A DNA stretch of 64,000 nt from Macroventuria anomochaeta (Eukaryota > Ascomycota > Dothideomycetes > Pleosporales > Didymellaceae). Location: NCBI RefSeq assembly GCF_010093625.1, contig NW_022985363.1:1583158-1647157 (forward strand), in the 5' to 3' direction. How positions within the stretch are numbered: the first letter of the stretch is position 1; each line of letters starts with the position of its first letter. The notes under the pieces are model-generated. The model saw only the letters and a program-made list of their open reading frames with translations, did not search any database and was not told where the DNA came from. Below, one piece after another: positions 56,901 to 64,000 of this stretch. The position numbers and the translations under genes were made by a program.

Positions 56901-59900
56901 TATCCTGCACTATGCCCTCGATGCGAGATGGCGGGTGCCCTACGCCGAGGGGCACCACGGCTCCGCCAGCGCGGAGTATGGCTAGCATGGCCACTATTGT
57001 CCACTTGGACTTGTCCATGCACAAACCGACCATCACCTCCGGACCTACTCCGTGTCCGACCAGGTGATAAGCCAGCTGACGGCTGGCATCGTCCAGCTCG
57101 CCGTACGTCATTTCGCCGTCCCACGCACTGATGGCCGGTGCCATCGGCTGAGCGGTAATTTGATCTTGCACCAGATCGTGGAGGCACCGCTTGACACGAG
57201 GTGGCATGATTGCATTCCACTTACACAACTGCGCCTCGTCCTCCGGCGACAGCAGTCTGAGCTCTCGTAGCGGCTGTTCTTCATTCTCGCACACGGCACG
57301 CACGGCTTGTACCAGGCTCTCGATGAGTCTTGTAGCTGCTTCGTTTGAAAGTACTGCCGTCGAGTATTGGATATTGATGTCGAGCCCGGTCGGTGTGGCA
57401 TCAACGTTGACGTTCATGTCGTACTCAGTCGGATCCTCCCAGGCTAGGCCATCGATTGTTATTTCTGCTTGTTCAGAGCTATTCGAGGATTGTCGCTTGT
57501 ACGAAAGGGTACTATTAAACAGCGGCTGGTTCCTGGAAAAGCCAAGTTCGTGCTGCAGGGATGCCAGCGATATTCGCTGGTGCTCCAAAGCTGCGGCAGA
57601 CTGACTTTGCAGCTTACGAGCAGTGTCGGATACTCTTGCGCCCCAATCCAGTTGTAAGTGGCACACGAGCATGTTGATCATGGGCCCAACTAGCTCTTCT
57701 ACTCCTGGAATGGGGGCATCCCGGCCGCTTGATAGATTACCGAAGCTAACATTTGAGGATGCCGTTCGTGTTGCTAGTACTAGAGCCCAGGCGAGCTGAC
57801 AGATACTGGCCATAGACACACCATACGTGTCCCGGAAGCGGTGAAGCATGGTAAGGTCTTCGAATCGCGTAAAGACCTTCGCAAGTTGCGCCTGTCTGGT
57901 ATCGTGTGGTGGCTCTTGGGGCAGTACAAGGCACGGCTCAGCTGCGCTTAGCAACGACTTCCAGTACGATAGGTCGTCCTGTGGCTCGCTCCCCTCGAGG
58001 ACAGCGACGTACGCACTATATTGGGAGCCGCCAGCCTGCAATGTACCCCCATAAGCGCCAATAAGATCGCGAGTGATCAGAGTCAGCGATGAGGCATCCA
58101 CCAGCGTGTGACTTACGTCGAGGCGGCAGTATACCTTGCCAGTAGTTGTCGTTAGCAAGGTTAGACGGTGGGGTGGACGCCGGAGGTCTGAAAGGTCAAG
58201 TACAGGCTGAGAAGCAAACCAGTCGCTGACAGTGCTGTCTGCAATACCGTCTGCGCTGACAATACCTGTTTCAGGCTGCCTCAAGACGACCTGGATAAAT
58301 CTCTCTTGTCCTGGCAGTGGCTCCAGCAGAATAGTCCTAAGAACAGAGTGCCGCGAGATGACCTGATGCCATGCTCTGATAAGCCGGCTTGCGCTGACCG
58401 GCTGCTGAGGGTCAGATGATAGGATACGGCAAGTTTGCTGGATGCAGTACGTGGATGGCGACTGCAGCTGTGTAAGTAGAATGCCCTGTTGAATTGGTGA
58501 GCAAGGCAGAATGTCTTCGATTTCGCTGGTAGAAGAGAGGCCTATTGTCGGAAGGTACTGCCTCTCAATGGTTGCCATATCACTGTCGGACAGGCGCATG
58601 AGTGGAAAGTCGGTCGCCGTCGCTGTCGGCTTCGTCACAACCAGCTCCTCTACAAGGCTCTTCACAGCGTTGCTGTACGCTTTGACCCATTGCTGAATAG
58701 CTGGCTGGTGTCGCGCTTGGCGACTGAATCGGGCGGTGATCTGCAGCTCGTCTGCTTCTACTGTGACGGAGACGTCAAGCGCGGCAAAGATCTTGACAAG
58801 GGCGCCGACTTCGGGCATTGCACTGGCATCATCGTCGTCTTCATCTTCAGTGTCGAACCGGAACAGCGCGTCCTCGCGCTCAACTTGTTGAAATCGTCCA
58901 GAATAGTTGAAGATGACTTCGGCCGGACCGTGACCTGCAAACAGCTCTCTTCCTCGAGTGGTCAGGTAACGGCTACCGAAGTAGGGCACACCGCGACCGG
59001 GGATGCGTCGACGTTGGTCCTTGACTTGTTTGAGGACGTGCACAGCGCTGTTCGAAACAGCCCCAGCTTCTAGCGGCACATGAAGCGGGGTCATAGTCGT
59101 GAACCAACCGATTGTGTCGGACAGGTCAGTTTCATCGCCTTGAGCCTCACGGCCATGTCCCTCAGTGAAGACAGCAGGTGTACTACGGTCCTCAAAGACC
59201 TGTCTGAATGACACAAAAAAGGCAGCCAGCATGAGCTCAACTGGCTCAGTCTTTAGAGCGGTGTTGGCGCTGCCAAACAGCAGCGACGTTGTATTGGGAT
59301 CGCACTTGGCCCTGATGCTGGAAAGATCGTCCCACACGTCATGGCGAGGAGTAAGACCCCAGTACTCCCAGTTAGCAGCCGGTACTGCGACGGGCAAGGT
59401 GTCTCCTGGCGAAGAAATTTTGCTCTCAAATTTACTCAGCGAGTCGCGTTGTCGCTCCAGCCACACCGGGAACGATAGACTGGTCGGATTCGGCAGTTTG
59501 TGATGTGTAAGGAGCTCTTCCAGATCTCGAATTAGGATACGCCACGATACGAGGTCAACAACGAGGTGGTGGGCGGCTAAGTGAAGGACCTGTTTGTCTT
59601 GCCGTTGGATTATGTCGGCCGTGAAGACCGGTCCATGCTCAAGGTTAAGAGACGCCTGAGATTGAGCAATCATACGCCGCTGAGACTGCGCGTTCGCAGC
59701 TTCGTGCGTAGTAAAGCGGTACGATCCAGAGATCTCTTTCTCAATCCACTGATGCCAGCTGTGTGCTTGGCTTTGGAAACGAGCTCGAAGCATAGCGTGT
59801 TTCGCAACGACAGTGTCCAGTGCCCGAGCCACTTGTGCGGGCTCTACCTGGCGGGTGATCCGCAGTGAGACTGCTTGATTGAATCGGTGCTCCCCTGCAA

Positions 59901-62900
59901 CATCCAGTCCGTCTGCGGCGATGTCCTCAAAATACATCTCTTGAACTGGCGACAGGGCGAAGGCGCCGTCTGGCACTCGCGCTGTTAGGTCTGTGTTCTC
60001 AGTTGTCCGGGCTTGAGCTGCCAACTCGGGTATTGTCTGACATTCGAGAACCTTTCGCACAGTGATAAGAATACCATGCGCTCGGCTGGTTGATACGACC
60101 TGCATCGCTGTGATTGAGTCGCCACCAAGACTGAAGAAGTTGGCGGTGTACGTCACGTTGCGAAGTGGCACGCCGAGCACCTCGCTCCATATCTGCCGCA
60201 GCTGCTGCTCGACAGGAGTTGCTAGCAGTTCAGCTTGATCATCAATCTCCTCAGCCTTGGTAAGTGTGGCAGCTTCTTCTTCTGACAGTGACTGCATCCA
60301 GCGAGTGAGTGCAAGCCGATCTGTCTTGCCGGATGGGTTGACCGGTACGGCTGCTAGAGGGATCCAGACGCTCGGCACCATGTAGTGCATGACCTGCTGG
60401 GAAAGGGCTTGCTGGGCGTCCCGTAGTTGTAGTCGAGCGCTCTCCTGCTGTTCACTTGGAATACGTCTGACGGCGTGCCGCTGGCGATCGACAGAACCAG
60501 CTGTCGAATTTTCGCCCAGGACGACAGCAACAACAAGACGACCAGCTAGAGGTCCCTGGCGCATGTAGAGTACGACTGCGTCGTGTACACCAGCTTGCTT
60601 GCCGATGTGATACTCGATCTCGCCAGTCTCTACTCGCTGACCGCGGATCTTGATCTGCGCGTCGATACGGCCAAGGTAGGTAATGGTGCCGTCAGCGTTC
60701 TGGCGTACCAGGTCACCAGTACGGTACATGCGTCGTCCCGGGCTGAGGCCTAGCTCCTGCACGAATGCAGGATCTTTTATGAATGCGGCGGCTGTCTTAA
60801 TAGAGTCGTTGAGGTATTCGCGCGCCAACAGCGGTCCTTCGATAAGGAGCTCGCCCGGCGCACCAAGTGGAACCAATTGTCCGATACTGGCAGGGTTGAC
60901 TATCCAGGTACCACCAGCAATCGCAGTTCCTATGTTCAGAGCTACAGAACCATCCCGAACCTTTGTACATGTCGAGTGTATACAGCATTCTGAGGGCCCG
61001 TAGGCATTGATGACAGTGGCGTGATCGATCCACTGATCGACCACCTTCGCTTGGACAGCTTCGCCCATCAGAATCAGCGTTCGCACTGTCGGTGTGTCTT
61101 GTGGCCGCACCAGTGCGGCTACAGTTGAAGTCAAGGTAGCTAGAGTAACCTTCGCTTCCGATAGGTAGGCTGTGAGCCGGTCTGTGCGATCGTCTTCAGA
61201 TGGAATACAGGTGCTTGCGCCAAATGACAGGGCTGTAATAATCTCTTGAATAGCGGCATCGAAGGTAAACGCTGCAAACTGCAGTAGACGGTCGTGAGAC
61301 TGTATATCGAGTCTACGACCATGGAAGAGGATGCTTGTCGCAAGGGCACCATGTTGGAGTACGACGCCTTTCGGCTTTCCGGTGCTACCAGAAGTATAAA
61401 TAACCCACGCCACGTGCTCTGGACGTACAGAAGTGCTGGGCTCGGCGGTTGGTGTTGTCTCTGGGGTCGATAGGACGTCAAAGAATGAGTCAACAGCGAG
61501 CAGTTGCGTATTAGCTGCTAGTGACGCCAGCCGTTGCTCATGGACGCGATCGACTAGTACAAGCGGCGATGCAGTGTCTTGGACGATAACCTCAATACGG
61601 GCCAGTGGGTGTTGCACTCCAAGAGGAACTACAGCACCGCCTGCGCGGAGGATGGCCAGCATAGCTACCACCCCTAATTTCGACTTGTTCATACACATAC
61701 CAACCATCACATCGGGACCAACCCCTCGCTCCACCAGGTGATAAGCCAACCGACGGCTGGCGTCATCTACCTCGCCGTACGACATCTCTCCATCCCAAGC
61801 GCTGACTGCCAGCGCTGCCGGGTTGGCAGCCATCTGGTCTACGACGAGGTCATGGACGCAGCAGTTGAGGCGTGATGGCATGGTTGAATTCCACGTGCGG
61901 AACTGTGCCCCGTCCTCGGCTGACAGTAAATTGAGTTGGCCGAGAGGGCGCTCCGCGTTCTCGCAGATGGCACGTATGGCTTGAAGCAAGCTATCGGCGA
62001 GTCTAGTAGCCGCCGCGCCTGACGTTGTTGCAGTTGAGTATTGTATGGACAAATTCAGTTCGGTTGCTGCCACATCGATGTTGACGTTGATGTCGTACTC
62101 TGTTGGGTCCTCCGCGGCTAGGCTTTTAATAGTAATTGCCGTAGGTCTGGAACTAGTTGGAGGTGTTCTTTTGTACGAAAGAGTGCTGTTAAACAGCGGC
62201 TGGTTTCTAGAAAGACCAAGCTCATGCTGGATAGATGCAAGTGATGTCTGCTGGTGATCGAACGCTTCGATGGACTGGTTGTGTAGATCACGAGCTGTGT
62301 TGGACACGCTTGCGCCCCAGTCGAGCTGAAGGTGGCACACAAGCATATTGATCATAGGCCCAACCAGATCTTCTACCCCCGGAATAGGCGCGTCACGGCC
62401 GCTCGACAAGTTGCCGAAGCTGACATTGTGTGTTCCTGTCCGTCTTGCAAGCACTAGAGCCCAGGCAAGTTGACAGATGCTCGCTATTGAAACGCCGTAT
62501 GTATCCCGGAAGCGATGGAGGATGGAAAGGTCGTCGAATCGCATAGAGACTCTCCCGAGCTTTGCCTGGTCAACGCTGTGAAGCGGTTCTTGTGGCAGCA
62601 GTATACACGGCTCAGCGGTGCCCAACAACGCCTTCCAGTACGAAAGGTCATCTTGTGGCTTTCTTCCCTCGAGGAAGGCGACGTAGTCACTGTATTTAGA
62701 GCCACTGCTTGCTGGTAATGCGCCCTCATAGGCGGCAATGAGGTCGCGGAGGATAAGGGCCACTGAAGAAGCGTCTACCAGGGTGTGGCTTACATCGAGG
62801 CGGCAGTATACCTCGCCCGTGGTTGTTGTCAACAAAGTTAGACGGTGCGGTGGACGACGGAGGTCTGAAAGGTCAAGTACTGGCTGAGAAGCAAACCACT

Positions 62901-64000
62901 CAGCTACAGCACTGTCTGCAATACCATCAACACTAACAATACTTGCATCTGGCTGCCTTAGAACGATCTGAACGAATCTTTCCTGTCCTGGTAGTGGCTC
63001 TAGTAGAATGGTTCTAAGGACAGAGTGCCGCGCGACAATCTGGCGCCAGGCTCTGATAAGCTGCGTTGCACTGACCGGTTGCTGTAGTGGATTAGATGAT
63101 AGGATACGGCACGTCTGTTGGATGCAGTATGTCGACGGCGATTGCAGCTGCGTGAGTAGAATACCTTGCTGGAGCGGTGAGCAAGGCAGAATGTCTTCAA
63201 CTTGGTTGGTAGAGGAAAGGCCGATGGTAGGGAGGTATTGCCTCTCAATCGTCGCCATATCGCCGTCAGACAGACGCATAAGTGGGAAGTCGGTTGCTGT
63301 CGCTGTTGGTCCCGTTGCGACCAGCTCTTCTACAAGGCTCTTCACAGCGTTGCCGTACGCTTCTACCCACCGCAGTATAGCTGATTGGTGTTGTGCCTGG
63401 CGGCTGAAGCGGACGTTGACCTGCAGCTCGCCTGCTTGTACCGCGACAGAGACGTCAAGCGCGGCATAGATCTTGACCAAGCCACCGACTTCTGGTGTCG
63501 CGCTCTCGCCGTCGTCATCATTGTTGAACCGGAACAGCGCGTCTTCTCGCTCAGCTTGCTGGAATCGTCCAGAATAGTTGAAGATGACTTCGGCTGGGCC
63601 GTGACCTGCAAACAGCTCTCTTCCGCGAGTGGTCAGGTAACGGCTCCCAAAGTATGGCACACCGCGGCCAGGAATGCGCCGGCGCTGGTCCTTTACTTGT
63701 CGCAGGACACGAACGGCGCTCTCAGCTTCAGATTCTAGCGGCACATGAAGCGGGGTCATAGTCGTGAACCAACCGATTGTGTCGGATAAGTCAGTTTCAT
63801 CGCCTTGAGCCTCACGGCCATGTCCCTCAGTGAAGACAGCAGGTGTACTACGGTCCCCAAAGACCTGTCTGAATGACACAAAAAAGGCAGCCAGCATGAT
63901 CTCAACTGGCTCAGTCTTTAGAGCGGTGTTGGCGCTGCCAAACAGCAGCGACGTTGTATTGGGATCGCACTTGGCCCTGATGCTGGATAGATCGTCCCAC
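53962..64000 (-). CDS. Multimodular non-ribosomal peptide synthetase, (E)-C-A-T-E-C-A-T-CT (5' partial)
   Basis: Uninterrupted frame of more than 3340 codons, open at the right edge; the stop TGA is at 53962. Domains in protein order: end of an epimerase domain (EGHGRE near 63825, NYSGRFQQ near 63565); C domain (DILPCSPLQQG near 63185, SHTLVDASS near 62780); A domain (YTSGSTGKPKG near 61385, NAYGPSE near 60995, YRTGDLV near 60720, NPSGKTDR near 60335); carrier (GGDSITAMQ near 60115); E domain (AAHHLVVDLVSW near 59560, EGHGRE near 59155); C domain (DILPCSPIQQG near 58505); A domain (FTSGSTGKPKG near 56700, NGYGPAE near 56320); carrier (HGGDSITAM near 55465); terminal C domain (SHALYDGAS near 54840). 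All core motifs look intact. Two epimerases predict two D-residues. Ending in CT rather than a thioesterase suggests cyclisation, as in many fungal cyclopeptides. The two module repeats are spaced 4665 bp. Product unknown. Confidence 0.95.
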   Translation of the reverse strand, partial: WDDLSSIRAKCDPNTTSLLFGSANTALKTEPVEIMLAAFFVSFRQVFGDRSTPAVFTEGHGREAQGDETDLSDTIGWFTTMTPLHVPLESEAESAVRVLRQVKDQRRRIPGRGVPYFGSRYLTTRGRELFAGHGPAEVIFNYSGRFQQAEREDALFRFNNDDDGESATPEVGGLVKIYAALDVSVAVQAGELQVNVRFSRQAQHQSAILRWVEAYGNAVKSLVEELVATGPTATATDFPLMRLSDGDMATIERQYLPTIGLSSTNQVEDILPCSPLQQGILLTQLQSPSTYCIQQTCRILSSNPLQQPVSATQLIRAWRQIVARHSVLRTILLEPLPGQERFVQIVLRQPDASIVSVDGIADSAVAEWFASQPVLDLSDLRRPPHRLTLLTTTTGEVYCRLDVSHTLVDASSVALILRDLIAAYEGALPASSGSKYSDYVAFLEGRKPQDDLSYWKALLGTAEPCILLPQEPLHSVDQAKLGRVSMRFDDLSILHRFRDTYGVSIASICQLAWALVLARRTGTHNVSFGNLSSGRDAPIPGVEDLVGPMINMLVCHLQLDWGASVSNTARDLHNQSIEAFDHQQTSLASIQHELGLSRNQPLFNSTLSYKRTPPTSSRPTAITIKSLAAEDPTEYDINVNIDVAATELNLSIQYSTATTSGAAATRLADSLLQAIRAICENAERPLGQLNLLSAEDGAQFRTWNSTMPSRLNCCVHDLVVDQMAANPAALAVSAWDGEMSYGEVDDASRRLAYHLVERGVGPDVMVGMCMNKSKLGVVAMLAILRAGGAVVPLGVQHPLARIEVIVQDTASPLVLVDRVHEQRLASLAANTQLLAVDSFFDVLSTPETTPTAEPSTSVRPEHVAWVIYTSGSTGKPKGVVLQHGALATSILFHGRRLDIQSHDRLLQFAAFTFDAAIQEIITALSFGASTCIPSEDDRTDRLTAYLSEAKVTLATLTSTVAALVRPQDTPTVRTLILMGEAVQAKVVDQWIDHATVINAYGPSECCIHSTCTKVRDGSVALNIGTAIAGGTWIVNPASIGQLVPLGAPGELLIEGPLLAREYLNDSIKTAAAFIKDPAFVQELGLSPGRRMYRTGDLVRQNADGTITYLGRIDAQIKIRGQRVETGEIEYHIGKQAGVHDAVVLYMRQGPLAGRLVVAVVLGENSTAGSVDRQRHAVRRIPSEQQESARLQLRDAQQALSQQVMHYMVPSVWIPLAAVPVNPSGKTDRLALTRWMQSLSEEEAATLTKAEEIDDQAELLATPVEQQLRQIWSEVLGVPLRNVTYTANFFSLGGDSITAMQVVSTSRAHGILITVRKVLECQTIPELAAQARTTENTDLTARVPDGAFALSPVQEMYFEDIAADGLDVAGEHRFNQAVSLRITRQVEPAQVARALDTVVAKHAMLRARFQSQAHSWHQWIEKEISGSYRFTTHEAANAQSQRRMIAQSQASLNLEHGPVFTADIIQRQDKQVLHLAAHHLVVDLVSWRILIRDLEELLTHHKLPNPTSLSFPVWLERQRDSLSKFESKISSPGDTLPVAVPAANWEYWGLTPRHDVWDDLSSIRAKCDPNTTSLLFGSANTALKTEPVELMLAAFFVSFRQVFEDRSTPAVFTEGHGREAQGDETDLSDTIGWFTTMTPLHVPLEAGAVSNSAVHVLKQVKDQRRRIPGRGVPYFGSRYLTTRGRELFAGHGPAEVIFNYSGRFQQVEREDALFRFDTEDEDDDDASAMPEVGALVKIFAALDVSVTVEADELQITARFSRQARHQPAIQQWVKAYSNAVKSLVEELVVTKPTATATDFPLMRLSDSDMATIERQYLPTIGLSSTSEIEDILPCSPIQQGILLTQLQSPSTYCIQQTCRILSSDPQQPVSASRLIRAWHQVISRHSVLRTILLEPLPGQERFIQVVLRQPETGIVSADGIADSTVSDWFASQPVLDLSDLRRPPHRLTLLTTTTGKVYCRLDVSHTLVDASSLTLITRDLIGAYGGTLQAGGSQYSAYVAVLEGSEPQDDLSYWKSLLSAAEPCLVLPQEPPHDTRQAQLAKVFTRFEDLTMLHRFRDTYGVSMASICQLAWALVLATRTASSNVSFGNLSSGRDAPIPGVEELVGPMINMLVCHLQLDWGARVSDTARKLQSQSAAALEHQRISLASLQHELGFSRNQPLFNSTLSYKRQSSNSSEQAEITIDGLAWEDPTEYDMNVNVDATPTGLDINIQYSTAVLSNEAATRLIESLVQAVRAVCENEEQPLRELRLLSPEDEAQLCKWNAIMPPRVKRCLHDLVQDQITAQPMAPAISAWDGEMTYGELDDASRQLAYHLVGHGVGPEVMVGLCMDKSKWTIVAMLAILRAGGAVVPLGVGHPPSRIEGIVQDIAAPLVLVDRGHEQRLAALTAHVPLLAVDSFFESAPTTQTLALDASAELCPYVRSDNVAWVIFTSGSTGKPKGVVLEHGGLVTSVLAHAPLWGMSSSTRTLQFAAFTFDVSISDVFATLAFGGCICSPSEEDRLSNLNQTTRDFQVTYANVTPTVARLLDPKQLPTLKTLVLIGEAVDAGVVDRWNKDAAVINGYGPAEASIVFHCSPPIQDPAAAANVGQKIAGGAWIVDPDDIGRLVPLGAPGELLIEGPLLSRGYLNDPVKTAAAFVKDPAFVQELGLGTGRRMYRTGDMVQQNTDGSLTFLGRRDTQIKIRGQRVEIGEIESEIVRLLPDAKHAYVSKKGQSLVAVIESTTSRRDNSGAPVHSLITPDREQQKNFDSLHASLRERLPRYMIPSAFLAINALPLNDSGKLDRRRVGLLLDSVPSDKWLEYTAKSQVYQPPVGALEELLCELWAACIGLKETPISRMDNFFDHGGDSITAMALVQQLRGRGLRLSVAEIFNYPILSAMAVWVTTDVDESADYQRFSLVSTEERSAVLECVLSDGSVGMEPDVVDILPTTHFQAQIVRQNMESERRQLNYFAFDANGPCDISGLTSAFSDLVMRIESFRTGFARPSGHRLLQVLYGEWQPEVRVFQTSMSLDNFCRDSLDNDMFAVPSLSRPMFDVAIVVADTNQHRVVFRMSHALYDGASLNQVWTTLETILAGQTTSTFVPVGSYFQSLQTRTTNETEDYWRELLRGAIIPSISTRAEPQVSRLGVVFGKPIMLSRSGQPDFTVAVAVKAAWSMVLSQHMATSDVVFAEIFSGRSTVHPSVAGAVACCARAVPCRVVFEPEWTLQRLLEHIKQQQIDSMKHEGLEIQEITQRCMGWPEAEAENLRVSMVNHQRAPKQDMSLNTKVYKHATVGPKHPYASVDFAIETVEDDDGSLSAKIAYAADRIPDELARRLFDRFRDTLDTILANPHCNVGQLIEGITGSAARC

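Noticed and set aside
1..64000. CRISPR arrays, bacterial operons or ribosome-binding sites
   Set aside because: The intron-rich genes and family content are fungal, and no regularly spaced repeat-spacer array is present.

Overview
The window looks like nuclear DNA of a filamentous ascomycete, most likely a pleosporalean dothideomycete. The evidence is the many 40-80 bp GT...AG introns with CTNAC-type branch sites, a purine-phosphorylase/NB-ARC/TPR NLR, a huge multimodular non-ribosomal peptide synthetase (NRPS), MARVEL and RTA1 membrane proteins, and Fot1/pogo, Copia and Tnp2-type transposon relics. The species is not determined. All exon structures below were worked out by hand from splice motifs, reading phase and family conservation.

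Layout. 1-2.5 kb: 5' part of an NLR-type immune-like receptor (minus). 3.6-7.9 kb: repeat-rich DNA with solo LTRs and a Copia RNase H relic. 7.9-16.0 kb: a 13-exon ABC-C transporter and a 6-exon acyl/aryl-CoA ligase, both minus. 17.9-21.5 kb: a single-exon glycosyltransferase of the sterol-glucosyltransferase type with an unusual C-terminal extension (plus). 22.3-32.3 kb: a transposon graveyard with a Fot1/pogo deletion derivative with long terminal inverted repeats, a broken Tnp2-type transposase, and two LTR families that have inserted into each other. 32.9-49.5 kb: MARVEL protein, TENA-like protein with a zinc-finger-like N-terminus, secreted FAD oxidoreductase, a hypothetical protein, RTA1-like 7-TM protein and a stand-alone thioesterase. 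50-53.3 kb: more relics (Tc1/mariner, Copia gag-protease, three solo LTRs). 54-64 kb: the 3' ten kilobases of an NRPS (minus) that runs off the right edge.

How the genes may work together. The visible NRPS order is (E)-C-A-T-E-C-A-T-CT, ending in a terminal condensation domain of the type that macrocyclises fungal peptides, so the product is probably a cyclic peptide with at least two D-residues. The neighbouring thioesterase, RTA1 protein and FAD oxidoreductase are plausible cluster members (editing/release, membrane handling, tailoring). The CoA ligase/ABC-C pair 38 kb away is a second secondary-metabolism-like block, separated by a glycosyltransferase gene and transposon debris. Whether the two blocks belong to one pathway is inference.

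Two LTR families dominate the repeats: family A (about 180 bp, sense start TGTCACGG) and family B (about 250 bp, sense start TGTTGCAG). Most copies are solo LTRs with 5-bp target duplications that can be read directly.
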